Shown piece after piece: positions 35,318 through 44,849 of a DNA stretch of 64,000 nucleotides. The stretch lies in contig CAWFWX010000003.1 in assembly GCA_963819635.1 (NCBI GenBank), forward strand, positions 620,001 to 684,000. The letters run 5' to 3'. A program made the translations under genes and the position numbers. The number at the start of each line of letters is the position of its first letter. The first letter of the stretch is position 1. The notes beneath the pieces were generated by a model. That model had not been told where the DNA came from. It worked only from the letters and a program-made list of their open reading frames with translations, and made no database searches. Source of the DNA: JACVRW01 sp963819635 (GTDB taxonomy: Bacteria; Actinomycetota; Thermoleophilia; Solirubrobacterales; Thermoleophilaceae).

Positions 35318-36550
35318 ATGACCCGCCAAACGGACCTGCGCGAGCGCGTGCGGCGCATGTCGGGGATGGAGCGGCTCCTGCCGGCGCTCGAGGGGCTGCC
35401 GCCCGTCTATCTCGTGGGCGGGGCCGTGCGCGACCTGCTCCGGGGCGCCAAGCCTTACGACGTGGACATCGCCGTCGAGGGCGACGCGCGCTCGGCCGCG
35501 CGGGCGCTGTCGGAGCGCCTCGGTGGCGAGGTGCGGGAATACGACCGCTTCGGCACGGCCGATGTGATTGTTGGGGGTCAGACCCTTCATCTGGTCTCAA
35601 CACGAGAGGAGACCTACGAGGCCCCCGGCGAGCTGCCCACGGTGTCGCCGGCATCGCTGGACGAGGACCTGCGCCGGCGCGACTTCTCCGTCAACGCGAT
35701 GGCGATCGGGCTGACGGGCGACGATCTCGGCCATCTCTACGACCCCACCGGCGGCCTGGCCGACATGGAGAACGGCGCCATCCGGGTGCTCCACGAGCGG
35801 AGCTTCCTCGACGATCCCACGCGGCTCCTGCGCGCCATCCGATACGGGACGAGGCTCGGCTTCGAGCTGGATCCGGAGACGGAGCGGCTCGCCCGCGAGG
35901 CCGTCGCCGCCGACGCGCTCTCGACCGTCTCCGGCGCGCGGATACGCGACGAGCTGATGGACCTGCTGCGGGAGACGGATGCGCCGACGGCGATCGAGCG
36001 CATGCGCGACCTCGAGATTCACAGCGCGCTCCACCCGGAGCTCGATCCCGACCCGGAGCTGGTGGCGTCCGCGGCACTGGGAGCGGCGGCGATCGGCGCC
36101 GACCCGGCCGTCTCCGCGCTGGCCGCACTCGTGGAGAGCGCGCCCGAGAAGCTCGACCTCTGGCTCGCCGATCTGCATCTCCCCGCCGAGGAACGCGACG
36201 CGGCCTCGCGAGCCGCGCGCGTGGCGCCGCGCATCGCGATGGCCCTCCGGGAGCGCGAGCACTCGCCGTCCGAGCTGCGCGAGCTGCTGGGCAGAGAGCC
36301 GCTCGAGGCACTCGCCCTCGCGCTCGCGCTGCGTGCGCCGTCCGAGGCGGTGCTTCGCTGGGTGACCGACCTGCGCGGCGTGGGGCTCGAGATCTCGGGA
36401 CAGGACCTCCTGGCGGCGGGCGTCCCCGAGGGCCCGGACATCGGCCGCGCGCTCGAGGAGACCCTCCGCCGGAAGCTCGACGGCCTCGTAACCGGCCGCG
36501 ACGAGGAGCTCGAGACCGCCCTGCTGCTCGCCCGGGAGCCGGCGCAGTGA
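35318..36550 (+). CDS. CCA tRNA nucleotidyltransferase / poly(A) polymerase family
   Basis: 410 aa. The nucleotidyltransferase head is plain: YLVGGAVRDLLRG, then DVDIAVEGD with the catalytic Asp pair, then RRDFSVNAMAIG and DDPTRLLRAIRYGTRLGF (class II neck and ATP-reading region). The C-terminal half is a divergent helical body. It most likely adds or repairs the CCA end of tRNAs, but CCA-adding and poly(A) enzymes of class II are not reliably separated by sequence. It is divergent from the RTX-like gene with 18 nt between starts. It ends overlapping pgeF (GTGA). Confidence 0.85.
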   Translation: MTRQTDLRERVRRMSGMERLLPALEGLPPVYLVGGAVRDLLRGAKPYDVDIAVEGDARSAARALSERLGGEVREYDRFGTADVIVGGQTLHLVSTREETYEAPGELPTVSPASLDEDLRRRDFSVNAMAIGLTGDDLGHLYDPTGGLADMENGAIRVLHERSFLDDPTRLLRAIRYGTRLGFELDPETERLAREAVAADALSTVSGARIRDELMDLLRETDAPTAIERMRDLEIHSALHPELDPDPELVASAALGAAAIGADPAVSALAALVESAPEKLDLWLADLHLPAEERDAASRAARVAPRIAMALREREHSPSELRELLGREPLEALALALALRAPSEAVLRWVTDLRGVGLEISGQDLLAAGVPEGPDIGRALEETLRRKLDGLVTGRDEELETALLLAREPAQ

Positions 36551-37254
36551 GGCTGCCGAACGCCACCGTCACCTTCACCACGCGCCAGGGCGGTGTGAGC
36601 GAGGGCCCATACGAGTCGCTCAACCTCGGGATCCTGACCGACGACGATCCGGGCCGGGTCACCGAGAACCGTCATCGCGCGGCCGTGCACGCGGGCGCCT
36701 CTCCCGAGCGGATGGCGATGGGCTGGCAGGTGCACGGCACCGACCTGCGCGAGTGGACCGCGCCGCCAGCCGATCGAGCCTACGCAGAGCCGGGCGGCAA
36801 GGACCTGCCGCAGCTCGACGGTCACCTCACGCACGAGGAGGGCCTCGGGCTCCTGGTGCTCGTGGCCGACTGCTTCCCGGTGGCGCTCTCGGACGGCGAG
36901 CAGGCGGCGATGCTCCACTGCGGCTGGCGCCCGCTGGCGGGCGGGATCCTCGAGAAGGCGCTCGCGCGCTTCGACGGCGTTCCGGCAGCCGCGGTGGGCC
37001 CGGGAATAGGCGGCTGCTGCTACGAGGTCGGCGACGAGGTGCTCGCGGCCTTCGCGGACGTCGAGGGCGCCGCGTCCGGCCGCATGCTCGACCTGCGCAG
37101 GGTCATCGGCGCCAAGCTCGCGGCAGCCGGCGTCACCGACGTCCAGCACGTGGACCGCTGCACGAGCTGCGAGCCGGAGCTGTACTTCTCCCACCGCCGC
37201 GACGGGGGCGTGACCGGCCGCCAGGCGGGCATCATCGTGCGCGATGGATCCTGA
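36547..37254 (+). CDS. pgeF: peptidoglycan editing factor / multicopper polyphenol oxidase-like (YfiH, YlmD)
   Basis: 235 aa, GTG start overlapping the previous stop. The zinc-site motifs of the DUF152/CNF1-like fold are present: QVHGTD (His), LVADCFPVAL (Cys) and MLHCGWRPLAGG (His). Family members act on purine nucleosides, and in E. coli help exclude wrong amino acids from peptidoglycan. It begins the ylmD-ylmE-sepF type cluster found beside cell-division genes in Gram-positives. Confidence 0.87.
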   Translation: MRLPNATVTFTTRQGGVSEGPYESLNLGILTDDDPGRVTENRHRAAVHAGASPERMAMGWQVHGTDLREWTAPPADRAYAEPGGKDLPQLDGHLTHEEGLGLLVLVADCFPVALSDGEQAAMLHCGWRPLAGGILEKALARFDGVPAAAVGPGIGGCCYEVGDEVLAAFADVEGAASGRMLDLRRVIGAKLAAAGVTDVQHVDRCTSCEPELYFSHRRDGGVTGRQAGIIVRDGS

Positions 37255-37849
37255 GCACGTACGGCGCAACCTCGAGCGGGTGCGCGAGCAGATCGGCCCC
37301 GACGTGGAGATCCTCGCGGCGACCAAATACCTGACCGCCGGCGACCTGCCCGCGCTGGCGGAGGCGGGGATCGAGCTGGTGGGCGAGAACCGCGCGCAGG
37401 ACCTGCTTGCGAAGCAGGAGGCACACCGCGAGCTGTTCACATGGGACTTCATCGGCCAGCTGCAGAGCCGCAAGGTGAAGGACGTGGCCCCGAACGTGCG
37501 GCTGATCCATTCGCTCGCCTCGGAGTCCGCGCTCCGGCAGCTCGAGGAGCACCCGGCGAAGGAGGTGCTCGTCCAGGTGAACGTCGCCGGCGAGGAGGGC
37601 AAGGCCGGCATCGACCCCGAGGAGCTGGGCGATTTCATCGCGCGCTGCCCCGTTCCCGTCACCGGCCTGATGACCATGCCGCCGTTCGTGGAGCGCCCCG
37701 AGGACAACCGCGGCCACTTCGCGCGCCTGGCCGAGCTGGCGGGCGAGCATGGGCTCGCCCGCCTCTCGATGGGCACGACGCAGGACTACGTGGTCGCCGC
37801 CGAGGAGGGCGCGACGATCGTGCGGCTCGGCAGCGTCCTCTACGAGTAG
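37244..37849 (+). CDS. YggS-family PLP homeostasis protein (YlmE)
   Basis: 201 aa, a short TIM barrel like the alanine racemase N-terminal domain. The PLP lysine is in EILAATKYLT (near residue 28). VGENRAQDLLAKQ, WDFIGQLQSRK and LSMGTTQDY are family hallmarks. It carries PLP and balances free PLP in the cell; it has no known catalytic reaction. It overlaps pgeF by 11 nt and ends 10 nt into the convergent hydrolase gene. Confidence 0.9.
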   Translation: MDPEHVRRNLERVREQIGPDVEILAATKYLTAGDLPALAEAGIELVGENRAQDLLAKQEAHRELFTWDFIGQLQSRKVKDVAPNVRLIHSLASESALRQLEEHPAKEVLVQVNVAGEEGKAGIDPEELGDFIARCPVPVTGLMTMPPFVERPEDNRGHFARLAELAGEHGLARLSMGTTQDYVVAAEEGATIVRLGSVLYE

Positions 37850-38676
37850 CCCACGCGCTCGAGGAAGTCGGCGATCGTGTTGGAGAGCCGCGCTCCCTGC
37901 CACGCGAGCGGGGACTGTCCCTTGTCCTCCACCACGAGCTCGCAGTTCGGCAGCTTGCGGCAGTACTCCTCCGCCACGCCGAGCGGGTGGAGCCAGTCCG
38001 AGTCGTCCTGCGAGCCCACCACCAGGACGGGCACCTCGAGCTCGGAGAGGGGCTCCAGGCCCTTCCAGGCGATCGAGCGGGGCACCTCGCGAAGAGCCTG
38101 AGCGACGGCGCTCAGATCGGCGTGGCGCTCCATCCGCTGGCGACTCGCCTCACGGGCCACGTCGCGCCAGCGCTCCGGGAGGCCCTGCGGCTGCGCGACC
38201 CGGACGAACTCATCCACGCCCTCGTCGAGCGCCGCGGCGAGCTTCTCCCAGGTCTCGGTGTCCGCGTCCCCGGTGCGCGCGTAGCCGGTGTACGCGGGCG
38301 TGATCTGCACGAGCGCCGGCACGCGCTCCGGGTGCGCGAGCGTGAAGGCCATGGCCGTGGCGGCACCCATGGAGCTCCCGACGAGCGCCGCCTCCCCGAG
38401 CTCGAGCTCCTCCATGACGGCCGCGAGGTCGGCGACCAGGTCGCTGTACTCGTAGCTCGGCGCGGGGGATGACTCCCCATGGCCGCGCGCGTCATAGGAG
38501 ACCAGGCGATAACCCCGCTTTACGAGCGCGCGCGACCCCTGCACGACGTTCCGTCGTGTCGCCGAGAGCCCGTGGAGAAGCACCACGGTAGGTCCCTCGC
38601 CGAGGATCTCGCCCCTGAGGGTGATGCTCCCGGCGCCCGGAAGTTGGCGTAATACCTCGAATTTTTCTGCAATCAC
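37840..38676 (-). CDS. alpha/beta hydrolase-fold protein
   Basis: 278 aa. The oxyanion segment VVLLHGLSATRRN, the YDARGHGES strand and the nucleophile elbow GSSMGAA (Ser) are all present. The catalytic His expected near the C terminus (usually in a GHSP-like motif) appears as Gln in EDKGQSPLAWQG. The enzyme may therefore use another His or be non-catalytic. It is the only reverse-strand gene inside the pgeF-to-rluD cluster. Substrate unknown. Confidence 0.83.
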   Translation of the reverse strand: MIAEKFEVLRQLPGAGSITLRGEILGEGPTVVLLHGLSATRRNVVQGSRALVKRGYRLVSYDARGHGESSPAPSYEYSDLVADLAAVMEELELGEAALVGSSMGAATAMAFTLAHPERVPALVQITPAYTGYARTGDADTETWEKLAAALDEGVDEFVRVAQPQGLPERWRDVAREASRQRMERHADLSAVAQALREVPRSIAWKGLEPLSELEVPVLVVGSQDDSDWLHPLGVAEEYCRKLPNCELVVEDKGQSPLAWQGARLSNTIADFLERVGYS

Positions 38677-38731
38677 CGGCCCACACTGTGGCGCAAGAGG
38701 GGGTCCACGGGGTACGTTGGATCGACACAGG

Positions 38732-39184
38732 ATGAATGAACACCAAAACGCGAGGGCCGTGTACGAGCGTCCACGGATAGAGACCTACGGCACCCTTCGC
38801 GACATCACGGCTCAACTCGAGCAGGCGCTGCCTGCTGGGATGGGCGTGGCCGGCGTCAGCAGCGTGCCCACAGGCGGCCCGCCGCCCGGCGGTCCCGAGC
38901 GGACTCCTCCGGGACCGCTCCCGGAGGGGAACCCGCCCAGCGGGTTCGGCGGTGAAGAGGCATCCGGGGGCGGCGGCTCGGGCGGAGGCGGAGGCGGATC
39001 CGGCGTTCTCGGTGCCGACCAGGGAGGCGGCGGTGGCGGCGGTGGCGCCGGCGGTGGTGGAACCGTCTCTGGCGGAGCGGCCGAGCTTCCGTTCACAGGC
39101 TTCCCGGCCGCGGTTGCCGGCATGGTGGGCGCCGGTATGACGGCGGCGGGCACCGCGCTGCGGCGTGCCCTGAAACGCCGCTGA
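38732..39184 (+). CDS. Gly-rich surface protein with LPFTG sorting motif and RiPP-leader-like N terminus
   Basis: 150 aa. Residues 10-30 read YERPRIETYGTLRDITAQLE, matching the Y-x2-P-x6-G-x3-x2-T pattern of lasso-type RiPP leader peptides. The middle (residues 45-110) is Pro/Gly-rich, then a poly-Gly/Ser run. The C terminus is a textbook cell-wall sorting signal: ELPFTGFPA, a hydrophobic helix of Ala/Val/Met/Gly, then RRALKRR. No sortase or RiPP maturation gene is in the window. It is transcribed away from the hydrolase. Start is ATG at 38732. Function unknown. Confidence 0.7.
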   Translation: MNEHQNARAVYERPRIETYGTLRDITAQLEQALPAGMGVAGVSSVPTGGPPPGGPERTPPGPLPEGNPPSGFGGEEASGGGGSGGGGGGSGVLGADQGGGGGGGGAGGGGTVSGGAAELPFTGFPAAVAGMVGAGMTAAGTALRRALKRR

Positions 39185-39262
39185 GACGGCGCCCGGCGCA
39201 GGCCCAAGCGCTACGCTTCGCCGACAAGGAGTTTCCTCCTTACGCTCGAACCTCTCGGTCGT

Positions 39263-39796
39263 ATGGCGCTTCGCGACACATGGCATCGCACGCTCGTCTA
39301 CTTCGGCTTGGCCGAGGAAGAGGATCCACGCTACGAGGCGATTCCAGAGCCCGAGCCCGAGGCGGAGCTCGAGGATCGCTACAGGGAGCGCCCGAACGTG
39401 CGGCGGCTCCAGCGCCGGCGCCGCGACGAGTTCGACGACATCTTCGCCGACGAGCCGCGCGGCCGCGAGACCCGCGTCCTCAAGTCGGTGGGCGGCAACG
39501 GGTCCGGTCGCGGAGGGGACATCCAGGTCCACCTGGTGATCCCCAAGAGCTTCAACGACGCGCAGCAGATCGCCGACCAGTTCAAGGACGCGGTCCCGGT
39601 GATCCTGAACCTCCAGAGCTCGGACACCGACCTCTCGAAGCGGCTGATCGACTTCGCCTCGGGTCTCACCTACGCGCTCGACGGGGGGATGCAGAGGATC
39701 GCCGACAAGGTCTTCCTGCTGACCCCGCGCAACGTCGAGGTTTCGGCCGAGGAGCGCGCCCGGCTGATCGAGAAGGGCTTCTTCAACCAGTCCTAG
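39263..39796 (+). CDS. sepF: cell division protein SepF
   Basis: 177 aa. It has an N-terminal amphipathic membrane-binding helix (MALRDTWHRTLVYFGLA), then an acidic Pro/Glu linker. The C-terminal SepF domain runs QVHLVIPKSFNDAQQIADQF to SGLTYALDGGMQRIADKVFLLTP. SepF tethers FtsZ to the membrane in Gram-positives and is the main anchor in actinobacteria, which lack FtsA. Its place after pgeF-yggS is conserved, although two extra genes have been inserted here. Confidence 0.93.
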   Translation: MALRDTWHRTLVYFGLAEEEDPRYEAIPEPEPEAELEDRYRERPNVRRLQRRRRDEFDDIFADEPRGRETRVLKSVGGNGSGRGGDIQVHLVIPKSFNDAQQIADQFKDAVPVILNLQSSDTDLSKRLIDFASGLTYALDGGMQRIADKVFLLTPRNVEVSAEERARLIEKGFFNQS

Positions 39797-39836
39797 GGTC
39801 ATTGACGTCCGCTATTTGCGGGCGTAGCTTCAAGAG

Positions 39837-42800
39837 GTGAGACGGGCTCGCGTCCTCGCGATCACCTGTGCCCTCCTGACGGTCGGGGCGGTGCTTGCCG
39901 TGCCGTCGGCGCACGCCGCCACCTTCACCGTCACTCTCACCGACGATGCTCATGAGGCAGATTCGGGGGACGGCGTCTGCAACGCTCAGGACACGAGGCT
40001 GCCCGGTTGCTCCCTGCGAGCCGCGATCGAGGAGGCGAACGCCTTCCCGGGTGCCGACCGGATCAACGTGCCCACCCCGAACACCTACGAGCTCGCGACC
40101 GGCCTTCCGCTCACGGTCAGCTCGGATGTCACGATCGTGGGCGCCTCGGCGCAGACGGTGGGCATCCGGATGGCGGGCAACTTCGAGACCGGGGTCCCGT
40201 TCGACCGCGTCTTCGACATCACGGCCGGCGCCCGCGCCACCCTCCGGCAGCTCACGATCTTCAATGGCCGTGCCGACGGCAGGAACAACCACTTCGGCGG
40301 CAATATCCGGAACGCCGGTCAGCTGAGCCTCGTCGAGGTCACGGTCATGAACGGCGTGGCCAACTCGGGCGGCGGGCTCGCCAACGTCGGCGGCAGCGTG
40401 AGCATCCAGAACAGCACGTTCACCCAAAACAGGGCACCGGCGGACACGGGCGCCGGCGGAGACTCGGGCGCCATCCTCAACGTCGGGACCGCCGAGCTCC
40501 CCGCGTCGCTCACAATCGAGACCAGCACGATCAGCACGAACTTCGCCCGGCTGGTCGGGGGCATCTTCAGCGCGGGCAACGCGGGGAACAGGGTCGTGAT
40601 CCGCAACAGCACGATCGCGCTCAACCAATCCGGCAATCGCGGCGGTGGGGGCGGCCTCGGCCTGGCCAGCGGCACCGCGACGCTCCAGAACACGATCGTC
40701 TCGAACAACAGCTCGCCGAGCGACCCTCTGCACCCGAACTGCTCGGGCAGCGGAATCGCCTCGCTGGGGACCAATCTGGAGGACGCCTTCGACTGCGGGT
40801 TCACGGCCGCGGGCGACATCCAGGGCAAGGATCCGCTGCTGGGCAAGCTCACCAATCACGGGGGCCAGACCGACACGCACGACCTGGGAACGGGCAGCCC
40901 GGCCATCGATGGCGCGAACAACGCGGCCTGCCTTGCCACCGATCAGCGCGGCTCACAATTCTCCCGCCCGCAGGGCGCGCGCTGCGACATCGGGGCCTAC
41001 GAGGTCGACCAGCCTCCGATCACCAGCTTCACAGGCGGGCCGGCGAACCCGACGCCGACGAACGACACGACCCCGACGTTCACGTTCGTCTCCAACGAGC
41101 CCGGCCGGTTCTTCTGCTCGATCGACGGCGGCGACGCATTCGATTGCGCGAGCCCGTTCACGACCCCGGCGCTGGCCGCCGGGCCTCACACGCTCGACGT
41201 CCAGGCCGAGGACCTGACGGAGAACGTCGACCCGACGCCGGCGCGGCGCAACTTCACGATCGACCTGACGCCGCCGGATACGGCGTTCACGGGTGGGCCG
41301 GTCGACCCGACGCCGACGAACGACTCGACGCCCTCGTTCAGCTTCAACTCGGCGGACGCGACGGCGACGTTCCAGTGCAGTGTCGACAACGCCGCCTTCG
41401 CGGCCTGTACCTCGCCGCACACCGTCAGCCGCCGCGCTCGCGCCGGGGCGCACAACATCCGCGTGCGCGCCGTCGACCCGGCCGGCAACGTCGACGCGAC
41501 CCCGGCGGTGCGCAACTTCACCGTCGACCTGACGGCGCCGGACACGTCGTTCACGGGCGGGCCGGTCGACCCGACGCCGACCAACGACACGACGCCGACC
41601 TTCACCTTCAACTCGGCGGACGCGACGGCGACGTTCCAGTGCAGTGTCGACAACGCCGCCTTCGCGGCCTGTACGTCGCCGCACACCGTCAGCCCCGCGC
41701 TCGCTGCCGGGGCGCACAACATCCGCGTGCGCGCGCTCGACCCGGCGGGCAACGTCGACGCGACCCCGGCGGTGCGCAACTTCACCGTCGACCTGACGGC
41801 GCCGGACACGTGCGTTCACGGGCGGGCCGGTCGACCCGACGCCGACTAACGACACGACGCCGACCTTCACGTTCAACTCGGCGGATGCGACCGCGACGTT
41901 CCAGTGCAGCGTCGACAACGCCGCCTTCACGGCCTGTACCTCGCCGCACACCGTCAGCCCCGCGCTCGCTGCCGGGGCGCACAACATCCGCGTGCGCGCG
42001 CTCGACCCGGCCGGCAACGTCGACGCCAGCCCCGCGGTGCGGAACTTCACCGTCGATCTGACCCCGCCGGACACAAACTTCACCGCCGGGCCGGTGAATC
42101 CGACGCCGACGAACGACTCGACGCCGACATTCAGCTTCAGCTCTCCGGACGCGACGGCGACGTTCCAGTGCAGCGTCGACACCGGCAGCTTCGCGGCCTG
42201 CACGTCGCCGCACACGACCGCCGTACTGGGCGAGGGGGCGCACACCATCCGCGTGCGTGCGCTCGATCCGGCCGGCAACGTCGACGCCAGCGCCGCCGTC
42301 CGCAACTTCACCGTGGACCTGACGCCGCCCGACACGAACATCACGGGCGGCCCCACCGGCCCCACCAACGACTCCACGCCAACCTTCAACTTCAACTCCC
42401 CGGACGCGACCGCCACGTTCCAATGCCGAGTCGACGCGCAGCCCTTTGCCGCCTGCACCTCCGCCCACACCACCGCGGCACTCGGCGACGGCCCGCACAC
42501 GTTCCAGGTCCGAGCCGTCGATCCCGCGGGCAATATCGACCCGACGGCGGCGCAGCGCCCGTTCAGCGTCGAGACGAGCGCGCCGGAGACCACCGTCGAC
42601 TCCGGTCCGTCCGGGTTGACCAAGGAAGCGGCCCCCGCATTCGGGTTCAGCTCCAACGAGGCCGGGGCCACCTTCCGGTGCCGGTTCGACGCGGCAGCGT
42701 TCGCGCCCTGCACCTCCCCGCACGCTCCGGCCGCCCCCCTGCAGGATGGCCCGCACACCTTCGAGGTGCAGGCTCTGGATACCGCCGGCAATCTCGACCT

Positions 42801-43746
42801 GTCCCCGGCTTCGCGTTCGTTCACCGTCGACACCCGGCCGCCTGAGACGAAGATCGACTCAGGGCCGGCGGACCAGACGACGGATTCGACGCCCACGTTC
42901 GTGTTCTCCTCGGACGAGCCGGGATCGACGTTCGAGTGCAGCCTCGACGACGGCGCCTTCGCGACCTGCGTGTCGCCGTTCACCACTCCGACGCTGGGCT
43001 CCGGAGCCCACACGTTCGTGGTTCGCGCGATCGACCCGTCCGGGAACCCCGATCCCAGCCCCGCCCTCGACTTCGACGCCACGGCCGCCTCGAAGGCGTT
43101 CACGCTGCTCGGCGTCCCGCCCGGCCCGCCCGTGTTGGGGAGCAGCGTCAACCTCGAGACGGTCTCGGGAGATGTGTTCGTCAGCGTGCCGGCCCCGACC
43201 ACGACCGCCCGCACCCGTGCGTCGCAGGCGCCTCCCGGCTACGAGTCGCCGATCAAGGGCCGCGTGTTCGTGCCGCTCGAGGAGGTCAGGCAGCTGCCGG
43301 TCGGCTCCTTCGTGGACACGCGCTTCGGAAGCACGCGCATGACGGCCGCTCGCGACCGTCGCGGGCGCACACAGGCAGGCACGTTCAGCGCCGGAGTCTT
43401 CCAGGTGCTGCAATCCCGCAAGCGCAGTGCCGGGGGACTCACAGAGCTGCGGCTCAAGGGCGGGAGCTTCAAGAGCTGCAGCAGTCGCGTCAGCGGGCGC
43501 TCCGCCGTCGCCGCGGGCTCGTCGCGCGTCGTACGACGCCTGCGCTCGAGCGGGCGCGGGCGCTTCCGCGCAAGCGGCCGAAACAGTTCCGCGACCGTTC
43601 GCGGCACCGTCTGGGAGGTCATCGATCGCTGCGACGGGACGCTGACCAAGGTGAGGCGCGGGACGGTGGTCGTTCGCGACTTCCGCCGTAAGCGAAATGT
43701 GATCGTCCGGGCCGGCAAGAGCTACCTCGCCCGCGCCCGCCGCTAA
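39837..43746 (+). CDS. large secreted CSLREA/beta-helix protein with Ig-like repeats, one frameshift
   Basis: GTG start with a Sec signal peptide (cleavage near AHA-A). Residues 28-60 contain the CSLREA-type motif GCSLRAAIEEANA, followed by a right-handed beta-helix region rich in Asn, Ser, Thr and Gly to about residue 390. Eight Ig-like repeats of about 88 aa follow, each with FTGGPxxPTPTND, TFQCSVD, CTSPHT and VRAxDPAGNxD. The frame breaks at 41812, where an extra base turns the expected ACGTCG into ACGTGCG. Downstream the frame is open to a basic C-terminal domain (RGTVWEVIDRCDGTLTKVRR). About 1,302 aa if repaired. Probably an envelope adhesin; no anchor is visible. Confidence 0.8.
41020..43085 (+). 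repeat. eight tandem Ig-like coding repeats, about 264 nt each
   Basis: Repeat units begin near 41020, 41277, 41541, 41805, 42070, 42331, 42586 and 42844. Units 2 to 4 are exactly 264 nt apart and nearly identical in DNA, which implies recent duplication. Later units are shorter (255-261 nt) and more divergent. The gene's frameshift falls at the start of unit 4, within the most repetitive part. Confidence 0.85.
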
Positions 43747-43779
43747 CCCGACGCCCGCCCGTATATAGGCTCCCGCGCG

Positions 43780-44538
43780 ATGAGGCTCGGTCTGATCGGT
43801 GCGGGGAACATGGCGTCAGCGCTCGCTCACGGCATCGGCGAGCCGGTGCTCGTGCACGACGTGGACGCCGCGAAGGCGGAGGCCCTCGTTTCCGAGCTGG
43901 GCGGCGAGGTGGTCGGCTCGAACGGCGAGCTCGCCCAGCGGGCCGACGCGCTCGTGCTGTGCCATAAGCCCAAGCAGCTCGAGGACGTCGCCGCGGAGGT
44001 GGGCGACGCGCCGGCGGTGATCGTGTCGATCCTCGCCGCGGTCCCGACAGAGCGGCTCGCCGCCGCCTATCCCGGCGCCTCGATCTACCGCTTCATCCCG
44101 AGCATGCCGACCGAGGTGCGCCGCGGGGTGCTCTGCTACGTCCCCGGTCCCGGCGCCGCGGACGGCCCCGAGGACGAGATCATCGAGCTCATGAGCCGTT
44201 CGGGCACGGTGATCAGGCTCGACGACGAGCCGCTGATCGAGCCGGCCATGGCCCTGATGAGCTGTGGACCGGCCTTCATGGCGCTCGTGGCGGAAGCCTT
44301 CGCGGAAGCCGGCGCGGCGCACGGGCTGGATCCGGACGTCGCCATGCGCATGGTGGTGGAGACCATGGGCGGCACCGCCGCGTACCTCGCCCAGCACGAC
44401 TACGACGGCGCGGCGCTCCGCGCACGCGTGGCGACGCCGGGCGGTACCACCGAGCGCGGCCTGATCACACTCGAGGAGCGCGGTCTGCGGGACGTGACGC
44501 GCGCGGCCGTGGACTCCGTGGTGGAGGCGACGCGGTGA
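43780..44538 (+). CDS. proC: pyrroline-5-carboxylate reductase
   Basis: Last step of proline synthesis. 252 aa; Rossmann nucleotide loop LGLIGAGNMASALAHG at the N terminus, LCHKPKQLEDV in place of the usual (V/A)KPQ segment, and the C-terminal signature GGTTERGLITLEERGLRD. Membership is certain from the C-terminal PGGTT motif. The gene is often found near yggT in Gram-positives. GTGA overlap with yggT. Confidence 0.93.
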   Translation: MRLGLIGAGNMASALAHGIGEPVLVHDVDAAKAEALVSELGGEVVGSNGELAQRADALVLCHKPKQLEDVAAEVGDAPAVIVSILAAVPTERLAAAYPGASIYRFIPSMPTEVRRGVLCYVPGPGAADGPEDEIIELMSRSGTVIRLDDEPLIEPAMALMSCGPAFMALVAEAFAEAGAAHGLDPDVAMRMVVETMGGTAAYLAQHDYDGAALRARVATPGGTTERGLITLEERGLRDVTRAAVDSVVEATR

Positions 44539-44849
44539 GGACCTACCTCGCCATCACCCGCACCGACGTGGCTGACTACGTCTCGACGCTCGCGACCGTC
44601 TACATCATCCTGATCTTCATCCGCATCATCCTGAGCTGGATCCCGCGGATGCCCTACAACCGCTATCTGAGCGCCTTCGTGAAGTTCGTCTCAGACGTAA
44701 CCGATCCCTATCTCAACCTGTTCCGGCGCTTCCTGCCGATGGTGCGGCTCGGAGGGGCGGGACTCGACCTGAGTCCGATCGTCGCGACGATCGTGCTGAT
44801 CGTCGTCAGCAACCTCGTCGCCGGCGCGATCCGCCCCGGGCCTGGGTGA
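44535..44849 (+). CDS. YggT-family membrane protein (YlmG)
   Basis: 104 aa with two hydrophobic helices. The family signature RIILSWIPRMPYN and the VSDVTDPYLNLFRRFLP segment between them are present. YggT/YlmG proteins sit next to sepF in Gram-positives and affect nucleoid or division-site organisation, though the mechanism is not known. GTG start overlaps proC; its stop overlaps lspA. Confidence 0.88.
   Translation: MRTYLAITRTDVADYVSTLATVYIILIFIRIILSWIPRMPYNRYLSAFVKFVSDVTDPYLNLFRRFLPMVRLGGAGLDLSPIVATIVLIVVSNLVAGAIRPGPG

Noticed and set aside
35574..35585. GGGGTCAGACCC inside the CCA-enzyme gene as an inserted palindromic unit
   Set aside because: It encodes an acceptable family segment without breaking the frame, and only one half is present; chance is likely.
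38960..39070. Possible CRISPR-like or tandem DNA repeat
   Set aside because: It is a poly-Gly/Ser coding run with no spacer structure or conserved direct repeat.
39226..39241. AAGGAG-TTTC-CTCCTT hairpin before sepF as a translation switch
   Set aside because: The purine-rich arm lies about 32 nt before the ATG, too far to be the ribosome-binding site, and the stem has only 6 bp.
40953..43214. 753-codon open frame on the minus strand across the Ig-like repeats
   Set aside because: Repetitive only because the sense gene is repetitive. Forward-strand domains, signal peptide and codon pattern support the plus strand.
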